A stretch of DNA of 64,000 nt from the NCBI GenBank assembly GCA_018268595.1, contig JAFDWH010000016.1:21075-85074 (forward strand). The letters are read 5' to 3'. Position numbers and translations under genes: made by a program. The notes below the pieces were generated by a model. The model searched no databases. It was given only the letters and a program-made list of their open reading frames with translations, and was not told the origin of the DNA. Positions 42,377 through 51,663 of the stretch are shown piece after piece (position 1 is the first letter of the stretch; each line of letters starts with the position of its first letter). The stretch is from Actinomycetota bacterium. GTDB lineage: Bacteria > Actinomycetota > Thermoleophilia > Solirubrobacterales > Solirubrobacteraceae.

Positions 42377-42693
42377 CAACCCTGGATCAGCGAGACGACG
42401 AGGCGCCACACGATGATCAGCACGAACGTCGCGACCATCGGGCTGAGGTCGAGCGGGCCGAACATCGGCAGCACGCGGCGGAAGATCCGCAGGTAGGGCT
42501 CGACCACCTGACGCAGGAACTCGACGATCGCGTTCCACCAGCGCGAGTACGGCGGCCGGATCCCGACCGAGTACATGATGCTGATCACGACGTAGGCGAA
42601 GATGCAGATCAGGTAGACGGTGAACAGCGCGTCGACGTAGCGGGCGATGTCGCTGCGCACGGTCGCCAGCGCCACGAGCGCGCCCGCGCTCAC
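42376..42693 (-). CDS. YggT family membrane protein
   Basis: A 105-residue integral membrane protein with two hydrophobic segments (VYLICIFAYVVISIMYS and SPMVATFVLIIVWRLVVSL). Between them is the family motif in which PPYSRWWNAIVEFLRQVVEP and RRVLP precede the LDLSP turn. YggT proteins sit beside sepF and proC in many Gram-positive genomes and take part in division or osmotic adaptation; the exact role is unknown. The start is GTG at 42693, overlapping the proC stop. Confidence 0.9.
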   Translation of the reverse strand: MSAGALVALATVRSDIARYVDALFTVYLICIFAYVVISIMYSVGIRPPYSRWWNAIVEFLRQVVEPYLRIFRRVLPMFGPLDLSPMVATFVLIIVWRLVVSLIQG

Positions 42694-43445
42694 CGTCTCC
42701 CCCCGTGCACGGCCGCGTCGGCCGCCGCCTGGAAGGCGGCGCGCAGGCCGCCGTCCTCCAGCGCCGCGAGGCCGCGCGCCGTCACGCCGCCCGGCGAGGT
42801 GACGGAGCGGCGCAGCGCGAGCGTGTCGAAGCCGCGCGCGGCGAGCAGCGCCGCCGAGCCCTCGGTCGTCGCAGTCACCAGCTCGACCGCCGTCTGCGGC
42901 GACATCCCGAGCCGCACGGCGGCGTCGACCTGCGCCTCGACGACCAGCGCCACGTACGCAGGACCGGCCCCATGGATCGCGGTCGAGACGTCGATCAGTC
43001 TCTCGGGCACGTCGATGACGGTCGCGACGCGCGCGAGCAGCTCGCGCACCGCGTCGCTCGCGTCGCTCTCGGCCGCCAGGCAGACGACGCCTCTGCCGAT
43101 CTCGACGGCGACGTTCGGCATCACGCGGACGACCGCCTGCGCGGCGGGGTACGCCCGGCGCAGGGCGTCGAGGGTGACGCCGGCGAGGATCGAGACGATC
43201 GTGGTGTCGCGCTCGTTGCCCTCGACCTGCGCCGCGACCGCCTCCAACTGGTCCGGCTTGTGGCAGAGGAACAGCACGTCCGCCTCGCGCGCCAGCTCGG
43301 CGTTCGACGTGAACGCACGGCCGCCCAGCTCGCCGGCGAGCGCCTGCGCCTTGCCGGGAAGCGCGTCCGTGCAGCCGATCGGATCGCCCCAGCCGCGCGC
43401 GAGCGCGGAGGCCATGTTGCCTGCTCCGATCAGTCCGACGCGCAT
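42690..43445 (-). CDS. proC: Pyrroline-5-carboxylate reductase
   Basis: Last step of proline synthesis. A 251-residue protein with the NAD(P) fold VGLIGAGNMASALARGW and the strand VRVMPNVAVEIGRG. The C-terminal dimer/catalytic helices hold AIHGAGPAYVALVVEA and the SPGGVTARGLAALE signature. The ATG at 43445 begins at MRVGLIGAG, as in homologues; a TTG at 43454 adds three residues. It belongs to the yggT-sepF neighbourhood conserved next to division genes. Confidence 0.95.
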   Translation of the reverse strand: MRVGLIGAGNMASALARGWGDPIGCTDALPGKAQALAGELGGRAFTSNAELAREADVLFLCHKPDQLEAVAAQVEGNERDTTIVSILAGVTLDALRRAYPAAQAVVRVMPNVAVEIGRGVVCLAAESDASDAVRELLARVATVIDVPERLIDVSTAIHGAGPAYVALVVEAQVDAAVRLGMSPQTAVELVTATTEGSAALLAARGFDTLALRRSVTSPGGVTARGLAALEDGGLRAAFQAAADAAVHGGRR

Positions 43446-43485
43446 GGGCGGCAAGCGTATCGGCCGCGCGCTCGGCGCCGCCGGC

Positions 43486-44028
43486 TCAGCTCTGGTTGAA
43501 GAAGCCCTTCTCGATCAGCCGCGCGCGCTCCTCGGCCGAGACCTCGACGTTGCGCGGCGTGAGCAGGAAGACCTTGTCGGCGATCCGCTGCATGCCGCCG
43601 TCGAGCGCGTACGTGAGGCCGGAGGAGAAGTCGATCAGGCGCTTGCTGAGGTCCGTGTCGGAGCTCTGCAAGTTGAGGATGACCGGGATCGAGTCCTTGA
43701 ACTTGTCCGCCACGTCCTGCGCGTCGTTGAAGGACTTCGGGATCACGAGGTGGACGCGCACGTCCTGCCCGTTGCGTCCGGGGCCGGTGCCGCCGACGGG
43801 CCGCAGCACGCTCGTGCGGCGGGCGGCCGGCTCGTCCTCGGCGAAGATGTCGTCGAACTCGTCGCGCCGGCGGCGGCTGGAGGACAGGCGGCGCACGTTC
43901 GGGCGCTCGCGGTAGCTCTCCTGCAGCTCGGCCTCCGGCTCGTGGTAGACCGGCTCGTCGTCGTACTCCTCCTCGACGGCGAGGCCGAAGTAGACGAGCG
44001 TGCGGTGCCAGGTGTCGCGGAATGCCAT
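43486..44028 (-). CDS. sepF: Cell division protein SepF
   Basis: Membrane tether and bundler of FtsZ. A 180-residue protein with an amphipathic N-terminal helix (MAFRDTWHRTLVYFGL), an acidic Tyr/Glu/Asp linker, and the C-terminal SepF fold. The fold reads VHLVIPKSFNDAQDVADKFK, SIPVILNLQSSDTDLSKRLIDF and GGMQRIADKVFLLTP. The C-terminus GFFNQS is typical. In actinobacteria SepF is essential because FtsA is absent. ftsZ itself is not in the window. Confidence 0.96.
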   Translation of the reverse strand: MAFRDTWHRTLVYFGLAVEEEYDDEPVYHEPEAELQESYRERPNVRRLSSSRRRRDEFDDIFAEDEPAARRTSVLRPVGGTGPGRNGQDVRVHLVIPKSFNDAQDVADKFKDSIPVILNLQSSDTDLSKRLIDFSSGLTYALDGGMQRIADKVFLLTPRNVEVSAEERARLIEKGFFNQS

Positions 44029-44093
44029 GACGTCGAGGGATTCGCGGGGGGCGCGCCGATCCCTTCAAGGGATTATGACGACTTTCCGCGTAG

Positions 44094-44747
44094 TCACCGG
44101 TACAGCGTCGAGCCCAGCCGCACGATCGTCGCGCCCTCCTCGACGGCCACCTCGTAGTCCTGCGAGGTGCCCATCGAGAGGTGCCGCAGCCCGTGCCCGG
44201 CCGCCAGCTCCCGCAGCGCGGCGAAGTGGCGGCGGTTGTCCTGCGGCCGCGCGACCGCCGGCGGCATCGTCATCAGGCCGACGACCGGGACGGGCGCGCG
44301 CGCGATGAACGCGGGCAGCTCGGCCGGCGCGATCCCGCTCTTGGAGGCCTCGCCGGCGACGTTGACCTCGACGAGGATCTCGGCCGGATGCTTCGCGAGC
44401 TGCGCCAACGCGGAGTCGCTCGCGACGGAGTGGATGTAGCGGACGTGCGGGGCGAGCTCCTTCACCTTGCGCGATTGCAGGTGACCGATGAAGTCCCAGG
44501 TGAAGACGCCGGGGTAGGCGCTCGCCTTCGCGACCAGCTCCTGCGCGCGGTTCTCGCCGAGCAGCGTCAGGCCGGCCTCGGCGAGGACGCCCAGCTCGTC
44601 GAGCGGGACGTACTTGACGGCGGCGAGCAGCTCGATTTCGGCCGGGTCGCGGCCAGCGCGCTTGGCCGCCTGCGCGATCCGTTCGCGTGCCTCCTCGACG
44701 CGCGCCCGGACCGCGTCGGCATCGAGCCCGTGGATCAGCTCCGCCAT
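44094..44747 (-). CDS. PLP homeostasis protein (YggS/PROSC family)
   Basis: A single-domain PLP-binding TIM barrel without known catalysis that keeps free PLP balanced. 217 residues. The PLP Lys is Lys45 in LLAAVKYVP; HSVASDSALAQLA, EVNVAGEASKSGI, GLMTMPP, and LSMGTSQDYEVAVEEGAT are the conserved blocks. The ATG at 44747 overlaps the pgeF tail by 13 bp. The gene order sepF-yggS-pgeF is that of the division cluster flank. Confidence 0.95.
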   Translation of the reverse strand: MAELIHGLDADAVRARVEEARERIAQAAKRAGRDPAEIELLAAVKYVPLDELGVLAEAGLTLLGENRAQELVAKASAYPGVFTWDFIGHLQSRKVKELAPHVRYIHSVASDSALAQLAKHPAEILVEVNVAGEASKSGIAPAELPAFIARAPVPVVGLMTMPPAVARPQDNRRHFAALRELAAGHGLRHLSMGTSQDYEVAVEEGATIVRLGSTLYR

Positions 44748-45454
44748 GCGACCCCCGCCTGCCGGCCGGTCACCCCGCCGTCGCGGCGGTGGGAGAAGAA
44801 CAGGTCCGGGTCGGAGCAGATCGTGCAGAGGCCGGCGTCGTACACGTGTGCGACGCCGGCCGCTTCGAGCCGCTCGCGCGCGACCGCCTTGAGGTCGAGC
44901 AGCCCGGCCGAGCGCCCGAACGCCGCCGCGACGTCGTCGCCGACCTCGTAGCAGCAGCCGCCGGCGCCCGGGCCGATCGCGGCCTGGACCTCGCCGTCCC
45001 CGCCCAGCTCGCGGACCGCCGCGACGCCGTTTTCGACGACCCCGTCCGCCAGCCCGCGCCAGCCGGCGTGGACCATCGCGACGGCGCCCGGGGCGATCAG
45101 CGCGACCGGCAGGCAGTCGGCGGTGAGGACGAGGGGGGCGAGCTTTGGCTCGGCGGTGGCGACGCCGTCGGCCTCGCGTGGCTCGCCGCTGGGTGCGGCG
45201 CGCCGCTCGACGCGATTGCCGTGGACCTGCCGTCCTTGAACGACGGCCTCGAGGGGAAGCCCGATCGCCGCGGCGAGGATGTTTCGGTTGCGGTCGACGG
45301 CGTCGGCGTCGTCGGCGGTCCAGCGGCCGAGGTTGAGCGACGCGTATGCCCCCTCCGAGACCCCGCCGCGCCGCGTCGTGAAGAGGGCCCGGCCGCCCGG
45401 GAGGGCGATCCCGACGTGGTCGCCGACGCGCTCGAACGGGGCAGGCAAATGCAC
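44735..45454 (-). CDS. pgeF: Peptidoglycan editing factor PgeF (YfiH/laccase-domain family)
   Basis: A 239-residue protein of the YfiH family. The zinc/copper site residues are visible in VVQGRQVHGN (His), LTADCLPVAL (Cys) and AMVHAGWRGL (His). YfiH in E. coli removes misplaced residues from peptidoglycan precursors; the family was earlier called multicopper polyphenol oxidase. The start is the GTG at 45454. The 66-bp gap upstream contains a strong inverted repeat. Confidence 0.93.
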   Translation of the reverse strand: MHLPAPFERVGDHVGIALPGGRALFTTRRGGVSEGAYASLNLGRWTADDADAVDRNRNILAAAIGLPLEAVVQGRQVHGNRVERRAAPSGEPREADGVATAEPKLAPLVLTADCLPVALIAPGAVAMVHAGWRGLADGVVENGVAAVRELGGDGEVQAAIGPGAGGCCYEVGDDVAAAFGRSAGLLDLKAVARERLEAAGVAHVYDAGLCTICSDPDLFFSHRRDGGVTGRQAGVAWRS

Positions 45455-45479
45455 GGCGCGGATGGTAGTCGGGGATCAC

Positions 45480-45516
45480 TGCGGGTTTGTACATCTCCAG
45501 GATGCACAAACCCGCA
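45480..45516 (-). terminator. 11-bp inverted repeat downstream of the CCA transferase gene
   Basis: TGCGGGTTTGT at 45480-45490 and ACAAACCCGCA at 45506-45516 are perfect reverse complements with a 15-nt loop, just after the stop of the upstream gene. It can fold as a terminator hairpin, but no T-run follows. It lies only 26 bp upstream of the pgeF start, so it may instead be an operator on the pgeF promoter. Confidence 0.5.
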
Positions 45517-45520
45517 ATGC

Positions 45521-46702
45521 TCAGCGCGCGGCGGCGAGCGCGACCGCGAGCTGGGCGTCGCGGTCGGGGGCGGCGCCGTCGAGGCGGGCGTCGAGCGCGG
45601 CCGCGAGTGCGCGGCCGACGGCCGCGCCCTGCGGGATGCCGGCGGCGAGGAGATCCGCGCCGTCGATGGCGAGTCTCACGCCACGCAGGTCCTCGATCCA
45701 GGCGCGGGCTTGGGTCTCGGCGCCCAGCGCCCCGGCCAGCGCGACGGCCTCGACCGGAAGCGCCCGCGCCACGGCGGCGATCTCCGACGGCCGCGAGGCC
45801 CCCGCAAGCCTCCCCTCGATGCCCTCCGCCTGGGCCACACGCACCACGACGTCCCGCTCGCGCCCGACGAACTCCAGCGCGTCGAGCCAGCCCGCCAGCG
45901 CCGCCGGCGCCACCGCACGAGCAGCGGAGCCGAGCAGCAGCAGGTCCCCCCGCGCGTCCGCGGGCAGCAGCGCCAGCGCGCGCTCGGCGAGCGCGCGGTC
46001 GAACGCGAGCGGGACGCCGAGCGGCCACTCCGCCACCCACTCCAACGCCGCCACCGCCGACGGCTCGCGCAGCAGCAGCCGCAGCTCCCCGCCGATCCGC
46101 GCCGGCGTGACCGTCGCGAGCGCGCCCGCCGCGACGGCCTCCTGCGCCAGCTCCGCCGTCCGCGCCTCCACGCCGAAGCCCAGCCGCGTCGCGTAGCGCA
46201 CGAGCCGCAGCAGCCGCGTCGGGTCGTCGCGGAAGGAGCGCTCGTGCAGGACCCGCAGCGCGCGGGCGTCGAGATCCCCGAACGCGTGCGGCGCGGCCCG
46301 CACGCGCCCGTCGAGCGACACCGCGATCGCGTTGACCGTGAAGTCGCGCCGCAGCAGGTCCTCCGCGAGCGTGCCAGGCCGCACGTCGGGCAGCGCGCCC
46401 GGCCGCGCGTATGACTCCGCGCGCGCCGTCGCGAGGTCGTAGAGGTGCCCGGCAGCCTCCACGGTCGCGGTGCCGAAGCGGTCATGGATCGTCAAGACGC
46501 CGTCGAGCGCCGCCGCCAGCCGCCGTGCCACCGCCACCGCGTCCCCCTCGACGACGAGATCGAGGTCGACGGAGGCAGGGCGGTCGAGCAGCAGGTCGCG
46601 CACCGCGCCGCCGACGACCCACGCGTTCGGAAGCACGGCGGCGAGCGGCTCCGCCGCAGGCAGCGCACGCAGGTCGGGGGACGGAGCCATCGAGGCGATC
46701 AT
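45521..46702 (-). CDS. tRNA nucleotidyltransferase / poly(A) polymerase family protein
   Basis: Adds or repairs the CCA end of tRNA, or acts as a related nucleotidyltransferase. A 393-residue protein with the class II head-domain motifs VVGGAVRDLLLDRPASVDLDLV (G-G-x-V-R-D then D-x-D). It also has RRDFTVNAIAVSL and the RNA-binding RFRDDPTRLLRLVRYATRLGF-like helix. It lacks the C-terminal HD phosphohydrolase domain. Start at 46702 or at an internal ATG at 46690; the divergent gene begins only 16 bp away. Enzyme specificity is not read from sequence. Confidence 0.88.
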   Translation of the reverse strand: MIASMAPSPDLRALPAAEPLAAVLPNAWVVGGAVRDLLLDRPASVDLDLVVEGDAVAVARRLAAALDGVLTIHDRFGTATVEAAGHLYDLATARAESYARPGALPDVRPGTLAEDLLRRDFTVNAIAVSLDGRVRAAPHAFGDLDARALRVLHERSFRDDPTRLLRLVRYATRLGFGVEARTAELAQEAVAAGALATVTPARIGGELRLLLREPSAVAALEWVAEWPLGVPLAFDRALAERALALLPADARGDLLLLGSAARAVAPAALAGWLDALEFVGRERDVVVRVAQAEGIEGRLAGASRPSEIAAVARALPVEAVALAGALGAETQARAWIEDLRGVRLAIDGADLLAAGIPQGAAVGRALAAALDARLDGAAPDRDAQLAVALAAAR

Positions 46703-46718
46703 CTACCATCCGCGCCCG

Positions 46719-48131
46719 ATGTCGAGCCCCCCGCCACGCCGGCTCCGGCGCGGACTGCTCGTCGCCCTCGCCGCCGTGGTCCTGCTCACGGGCGGCGCCG
46801 TGGCGTTCGTGATCGCGCACAAGCCCGGCGACGTCTCGCACCCCGACGTCGAGTTCACGACCACGACGACCGCGCCGGCCCCGCCGCCGAAGCCGCAGGC
46901 GGTCGACCGCTTCCTGTGGCCGACGTACGGCTTCACCGAGGCCCGCACGCGCGACTACCTCGACGCCCCGCGCTACCTGAGACCGCACTTCAGACGCGGC
47001 TGGACCTACCGCGGCGGCGCGCTGCTCGAGTTCCCGCCGACGATCGACGGCGGCTCGCTCTACCTGCTCGACGACGACGGGATCCTGCGTGCGATCGCGA
47101 AGACGAGCGGGCGCGTCCGCTGGCAGCAGCGCGTCGGCACCAAGGCCGCCGCCTCGCCGGCCGTCGGCGACGGCCGCGTCTACGCCGTCGTGCTGAACGC
47201 GCCCGGCAGCGCGGCCGGTCGCATCGCCGCCTACCGCGCGACCGACGGACGGCAGGTGTGGTCGAAGCCGCTGCCGGCGCGCGCCGAGTCCTCGCCGCTG
47301 CTGAAGCACGGCCGGCTGTTCTTCGGCAGCGAGGACGGCGCCGTCTACGCGCTCGACGCGCGCAGCGGCCGCACGATCTGGACCTACCACGCGAGCGGCG
47401 CCGTCAAGGGCGGCCCGGCGCTCGCCGACGGGACTCTGTACTTCGGCGACTACGGCGGCAAGGTGCACGCCGTGAGCGCGCGCAGCGGGCGCGAGGTGTG
47501 GTCGGTCGGCACGAGCGGCACGCGCTTCGGCTTCGGCTCGGGCAGCTTCTACTCGACGCCCGCGGTCGCGTTCGGCCGCGTGTACCTCGGCAACACCGAC
47601 GGGCGCGTCTACTCGTTCGCCGCCAGCAGCGGCAGGCTCGCGTGGGCGACCGGCACCGGCGCCTACGTCTACGCCTCCCCCGCCGTCGCCGACACCCCGG
47701 GCCTCGGCCCGACCGTCTACGTCGGCTCCTACGACGGCAACTTCTACGCGTTCGACGCGCGCTCGGGCGCGAAGCGCTGGAGCTACTCGGCCGGCAACCG
47801 CATCTCCGGCTCGGCGACGATCGTCGCCAACGTCGTCTACTTCTCGGACCTCGGCGCGAACGACACCTTCGGGCTGAACGTGCGCACCGGCAAGAAGGCA
47901 TTCTTCTGGCCCGACGGCGCGTTCAACCCGATCGTCGCCGACCGCCGCGCGATCTACCTCGCCGGCTACGGCAACCTCTACGAGCTGCTGCCCGCGCGTG
48001 CGACGCCCGCCTGGCGCCGCGCGGACGCCGCGGCCGTGCGCGCGGTGCGCGCCGACAACGCGGCGCAGGCGAGAGCGCGCGCCGTGCGAGCGAGAGCGCG
48101 CCCCGCGCACGCGCGACGCACGCGCCACTGA
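46719..48131 (+). CDS. Membrane-anchored PQQ-type beta-propeller protein
   Basis: A 470-residue protein with a basic N-terminus and one transmembrane helix (about 9-33, RGLLVALAAVVLLTGGAVAFV), a Thr/Pro linker and a beta-propeller. The propeller consists of at least six PQQ/WD-like blades, each of the form G-x-L/V-Y-A-L-D-x-x-S/T-G-x-x-x-W (for example YALDARSGRTIWTY and YAFDARSGAKRWSY). It lacks PQQ dehydrogenase residues, so it is probably a scaffold, like BamB-type propellers. The C-terminal ~35 residues are Arg/Ala-rich. Its neighbour on the right is the SIR2 protein 45 bp away. Confidence 0.85.
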   Translation: MSSPPPRRLRRGLLVALAAVVLLTGGAVAFVIAHKPGDVSHPDVEFTTTTTAPAPPPKPQAVDRFLWPTYGFTEARTRDYLDAPRYLRPHFRRGWTYRGGALLEFPPTIDGGSLYLLDDDGILRAIAKTSGRVRWQQRVGTKAAASPAVGDGRVYAVVLNAPGSAAGRIAAYRATDGRQVWSKPLPARAESSPLLKHGRLFFGSEDGAVYALDARSGRTIWTYHASGAVKGGPALADGTLYFGDYGGKVHAVSARSGREVWSVGTSGTRFGFGSGSFYSTPAVAFGRVYLGNTDGRVYSFAASSGRLAWATGTGAYVYASPAVADTPGLGPTVYVGSYDGNFYAFDARSGAKRWSYSAGNRISGSATIVANVVYFSDLGANDTFGLNVRTGKKAFFWPDGAFNPIVADRRAIYLAGYGNLYELLPARATPAWRRADAAAVRAVRADNAAQARARAVRARARPAHARRTRH

Positions 48132-48176
48132 GGCGCGACCCGGCGCCACCTCGCTCCGTAACATGGTGCGGCGCCG

Positions 48177-50099
48177 ATGCCGCCGGCGCGCCTCCGACAC
48201 GCCCCGCTCGACCAGCTCGTCGAGCGCTGCGCCACCGCCGGCCCGCACGCGCCCGTGGCGTTCCTCGTCGGCTCCGGCGCGTCGATCCCCGCCCCCGCCC
48301 TGCTGCCCAGCGCCGCCGCGATCGTCGGTGCGACGGCGAGCGCGTTCGCGCCCGCGCCGCGCGACGCCGCGGACCGCCTGGCGATCGCGCGCGAGACGCG
48401 CCGGCTCGGGCACTGGGGGCTGCCGGAGATCTACTACGAGACGCTGATGGACGTCGTCGGCCAGGACGTCGTCGAGGTCTGGTCGGTGCTCGACCTGTGG
48501 CGGCGCGACGCGCGGCTTGCGCGCTTCGGGCTCGGACCGAGCGCGGTCCACCGCGCGCTCGCGCTCGTCGCCGCACGCAGCGGCATGCCGCTCGCGACGA
48601 CGAACTTCGACCTGCTGCTGGAGGAGGCCGCGCGCGAGCTGGGCCTGAGCCCCGACGTGATCAAGCTGCACGGCAGCGTCGATGAGCCGGAGACGATCCG
48701 CACGACCCTGCGCACGATCACCGTCACCGACGACGCCGCGCTCGGCCGGCTCGCGAGCCGCTTCCGCGACCCGCGCGCGACCGTCTGCCTGATCGGCTAC
48801 AGCGGCCGCGACCTCGACCTCTTCCCGCACATCTGCAACTGGGGCCTGCGCGACGCCTGGTGGCTCGACCTCGCGTTCGACGACAAGCACGCGATCCACC
48901 GCTGGCCGCAGGGCTTCCGCGCGGTGCGGGCGGACGCGAGCGCGTGGGCCGACGCGGTGCTCGCGCGGCTGTCGGCGCCGCCGCCTCCGCCGCGCGCGCC
49001 GCTCGACGTCGCCGCGGCGCGCACGACCTACGCCGAGCTGCTGACGGAGCGCACCCGCGCCGTCGCGCAGCGGCTGCTCGCGCCCGACGACCCGCGCCGC
49101 CGGCTCGTCCACGCGCTCGCGCTGTACGGCACCGGCTCCAACCGCGAGGCGGCGCGCAACCTGCGCCTGCTGCGCGAGGACCGCGCACAGCTGGAGCGGC
49201 TGCCGGCGTGGCTGCAGGCACGCGCGCTGCTGCTCGGAGCGCAGCTCGCGCACGAGTTCGCGCGCTACGCCGACAGCGCGCAGGACGCGCGCGCCGCGCG
49301 AGCGGCCACGCGCGGGCGCGGGCGCCGTCACCCGCCGACCACCGTCGCGGCGCGCCTGCACGAGCTGGAGGCGGAGCGCGTCGCGCGGCTGCCGCGCCTG
49401 CCGGTCGGTGGTGCAGCGCAGCTGCGCTCGCCGGCGCAGTGGCTGTTGACGATCCGCTTCGCGCTCGGCGCGCTCACGCCGCTGCGCCACCGCTGGCTGC
49501 GGCGGGCGGTGTTCGGCGGCCACACCGCCCAGCTCGACGGCAGCGAGATCCGCGCGACGTTCGAGTACGTCGAGCACCTCGTGCGGCTCGGCGCGATCGT
49601 CCAGGGCGCGCTGGAGACGCTGCTGCGGCGGCGCCTGCTGCGGCTGCTGCTGCCGTGGTGGCGCTGGGTCGACGCGCGCTCGCGCGTCGCCGGCTACGCG
49701 GCCGGGGTCGCGAACGCCGCGAAGTACCGCGAGCGGATCGAGGCGCCGCAGCGCTCGCCGCTCGGAGCCGGCCACCTGTTCGCGATGTTTCCCTCGCACA
49801 CCGGCGGCTCGCTCGCGCACCGTGACGCCGGCGAGCGCCTGCTGCTGCAGGCGCAGCACGCGGCCGAGCCGCGGCGCAGCGAGCTGCGGCGCGAGGCGTT
49901 CGCAGCGTTCTGGTCCGCGCGCGCGGAGGCGCGGCGAGCCGGCGACCCCTCGCTCGTGCTGAAGGCGATGGTCGGGATGGCGCTCGCGCGCGACGACGTG
50001 CGCTTCCCCGCCGCCGAGGTCGACGCGCTGCTGGCCGAGATCCAGAGCCCGGCGTATAGCCGCGCGCGCGACGCGCTCGTGGCGCTGCTCGTGCGTTGA
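48177..50099 (+). CDS. SIR2-like domain protein, putative NADase-type defence or stress effector
   Basis: A 640-residue protein. The N-terminal ~270 residues are a SIR2-like domain with all the usual NAD-site motifs: FLVGSGASIP (GxGAS) at 30-38, TTNFD at 141-145, KLHG with His165 at 163-166, and GYSGRDLD at 207-214. The C-terminal ~370 residues are Arg/Leu-rich helices with no recognised family. This SIR2-plus-helical layout is that of NAD-depleting anti-phage proteins (ThsA, DSR and similar). No partner or other defence gene is adjacent, so a role in defence is inference. No transmembrane segment is certain. Ends tail to tail with hisF. Confidence 0.85.
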   Translation: MPPARLRHAPLDQLVERCATAGPHAPVAFLVGSGASIPAPALLPSAAAIVGATASAFAPAPRDAADRLAIARETRRLGHWGLPEIYYETLMDVVGQDVVEVWSVLDLWRRDARLARFGLGPSAVHRALALVAARSGMPLATTNFDLLLEEAARELGLSPDVIKLHGSVDEPETIRTTLRTITVTDDAALGRLASRFRDPRATVCLIGYSGRDLDLFPHICNWGLRDAWWLDLAFDDKHAIHRWPQGFRAVRADASAWADAVLARLSAPPPPPRAPLDVAAARTTYAELLTERTRAVAQRLLAPDDPRRRLVHALALYGTGSNREAARNLRLLREDRAQLERLPAWLQARALLLGAQLAHEFARYADSAQDARAARAATRGRGRRHPPTTVAARLHELEAERVARLPRLPVGGAAQLRSPAQWLLTIRFALGALTPLRHRWLRRAVFGGHTAQLDGSEIRATFEYVEHLVRLGAIVQGALETLLRRRLLRLLLPWWRWVDARSRVAGYAAGVANAAKYRERIEAPQRSPLGAGHLFAMFPSHTGGSLAHRDAGERLLLQAQHAAEPRRSELRREAFAAFWSARAEARRAGDPSLVLKAMVGMALARDDVRFPAAEVDALLAEIQSPAYSRARDALVALLVR

Positions 50100-50864
50100 T
50101 CAGGCGATCGGCCGCACCGGCACGCCGGCGGCGGCCAGGTGCGCCTTGATCTCCGCGACGGTGTGGTGGCCATAGTGGAGGATCGAGGCGCACAGGACGG
50201 CGTCGGCACCGGCCTGCAGCGCCGCGACGAGATGGTCCAGCTCACCGGCGCCGCCGGAGGCGATCACGGGCACGTCGACCGCCGCGGCGACCGCGCGCGT
50301 CAGCTCGAGGTCGTAGCCGGCGTTCGTGCCGTCGCGGTCCATGCTCGTGAGCAGGATCTCCCCCGCGCCCCGCTCGACGCCCTCGCGCGCCCATTCGACG
50401 ACGTCGCGCCCGGTCGGCGTGCGCCCGCCGGCGACGTAGACCTCCCAGCCGGCCTCGCCGGCCCGACGCTTCGCATCGATCGCCAGCACCACGCACTGCG
50501 CGCCGAACTGCTCGGCCAGCTCGTCGATCAGCTCGGGCCGCGCGACCGCCGCCGAGTTGACCGACACCTTGTCCGAGCCGGCGTCGAGGACGGCCTGCGC
50601 GTCCTCGACCGTGCGGATGCCGCCGCCGATCGTGAACGGGATGAAGACCTCGTCGGCCGTGTGGCGCGCCAGCTCCACGACCGTGTCGCGCTTGTCGTGC
50701 GTCGCGGTGATGTCGAGGAAGACCAGCTCGTCGGCGCCGGCGGCGTCGTAGCGCTGCGCCAGCTCGATCGGGTCGCCCGCGTCGCGCAGGTCGACGAAGC
50801 CGGTGCCCTTGACGACGCGGCCGGCGTCCACGTCGAGGCACGGGATGACGCGCTTGGTGTGCAT
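50100..50864 (-). CDS. hisF: Imidazole glycerol phosphate synthase, cyclase subunit
   Basis: Forms IGP and AICAR from PRFAR using ammonia from HisH. A 254-residue (beta-alpha)8 barrel with the catalytic Asp in [13 protein letters not shown] and the second Asp in [31 protein letters not shown] and [13 protein letters not shown] are phosphate-binding loops. Last gene of the histidine run. Convergent with the SIR2 gene with no gap between stops. Confidence 0.97.
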   Translation of the reverse strand: MHTKRVIPCLDVDAGRVVKGTGFVDLRDAGDPIELAQRYDAAGADELVFLDITATHDKRDTVVELARHTADEVFIPFTIGGGIRTVEDAQAVLDAGSDKVSVNSAAVARPELIDELAEQFGAQCVVLAIDAKRRAGEAGWEVYVAGGRTPTGRDVVEWAREGVERGAGEILLTSMDRDGTNAGYDLELTRAVAAAVDVPVIASGGAGELDHLVAALQAGADAVLCASILHYGHHTVAEIKAHLAAAGVPVRPIA

Positions 50865-50877
50865 CGCCCTGCCGCGG

Positions 50878-51663
50878 CTAGCCGGTGGCCGGCTCGGGGC
50901 GGCGCGGCGTTCTTCTGCGCTTCGGCTTGCGATCGGCGTCCTCTCTCAGAGCCGCGCGCCCCTCCGCGACGGTGAAGCGCCGCTCGTACAGCGCCTTGCC
51001 GACGATCACGCCGGTGAGGTTGACCTGGCGCAGCTCGGCGAGCGCTCTGAGGTCCTCGAGCGTGCCGATCCCGCCGGAGTAGATGAACGTGCCGCGCACG
51101 GCCTCCGCGACGCGCTTGACCTCCTCGACGTCGGGGCCGGTCAGCATCCCGTCGCGCTCGATCGAGGAGTAGACGAGCCGCTTGACGCCGCGCCGCTGCA
51201 GGTGCTCGATCACCGCGCCCGCCTCCATCTCGGTCTGGTGCGTCCAGCCGGCGCTGGCGACCTTGCCGCCGCGCACGTCGACGGAGACGGTCACCCGCGG
51301 GCCGTGCTTGGCGATCGCCTCGTCGAGGAAGTCGACGTCGGTGTAGGCGGCGGTGCCGAGGATCACGCGCTCGGCGCCGGCCGCGAGCGCCGCCTCGATC
51401 GACGCCAGCGAGCGCAGGCCGCCGCCGAACTGCACCGGCACGCCCAGCTCGCCCGCGATCCGCTCGAGGTGCGCCAGGTTCGCGGGCTTGCCGTCGCGCG
51501 CGCCGTCGAGGTCGACGACGTGCAGCCAGCGCGCGCCGCCCTCGACCCACGCGCGCGCCGCGGACAGCGGCTCGGCGTCGTAGACGGTCTCCTGCGCGAA
51601 GTCGCCCTGCGCCAGCCGCACGGCTTTGCCGTCGCGGATGTCGATCGCGGGATAGAGGATCAT
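50878..51663 (-). CDS. hisA: ProFAR isomerase (HisA or PriA)
   Basis: Isomerises ProFAR to PRFAR. A 261-residue barrel with [42 protein letters not shown] and the [13 protein letters not shown] active site. In actinobacteria this enzyme can be bifunctional (PriA, also TrpF). The basic C-terminal tail ([11 protein letters not shown]) is unusual. No trpF gene is in the window, so bifunctionality stays open. The ATG at 51663 overlaps the hisH stop. Confidence 0.95.
   Translation of the reverse strand: MILYPAIDIRDGKAVRLAQGDFAQETVYDAEPLSAARAWVEGGARWLHVVDLDGARDGKPANLAHLERIAGELGVPVQFGGGLRSLASIEAALAAGAERVILGTAAYTDVDFLDEAIAKHGPRVTVSVDVRGGKVASAGWTHQTEMEAGAVIEHLQRRGVKRLVYSSIERDGMLTGPDVEEVKRVAEAVRGTFIYSGGIGTLEDLRALAELRQVNLTGVIVGKALYERRFTVAEGRAALREDADRKPKRRRTPRRPEPATG

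Noticed and set aside
46482..49859. Minus-strand open frame of about 1125 codons opposite the propeller and SIR2 genes
   Set aside because: Shadow of the real genes; composition is of the Arg-Ala-Val type without recognisable motifs, while the plus strand encodes clear domains.
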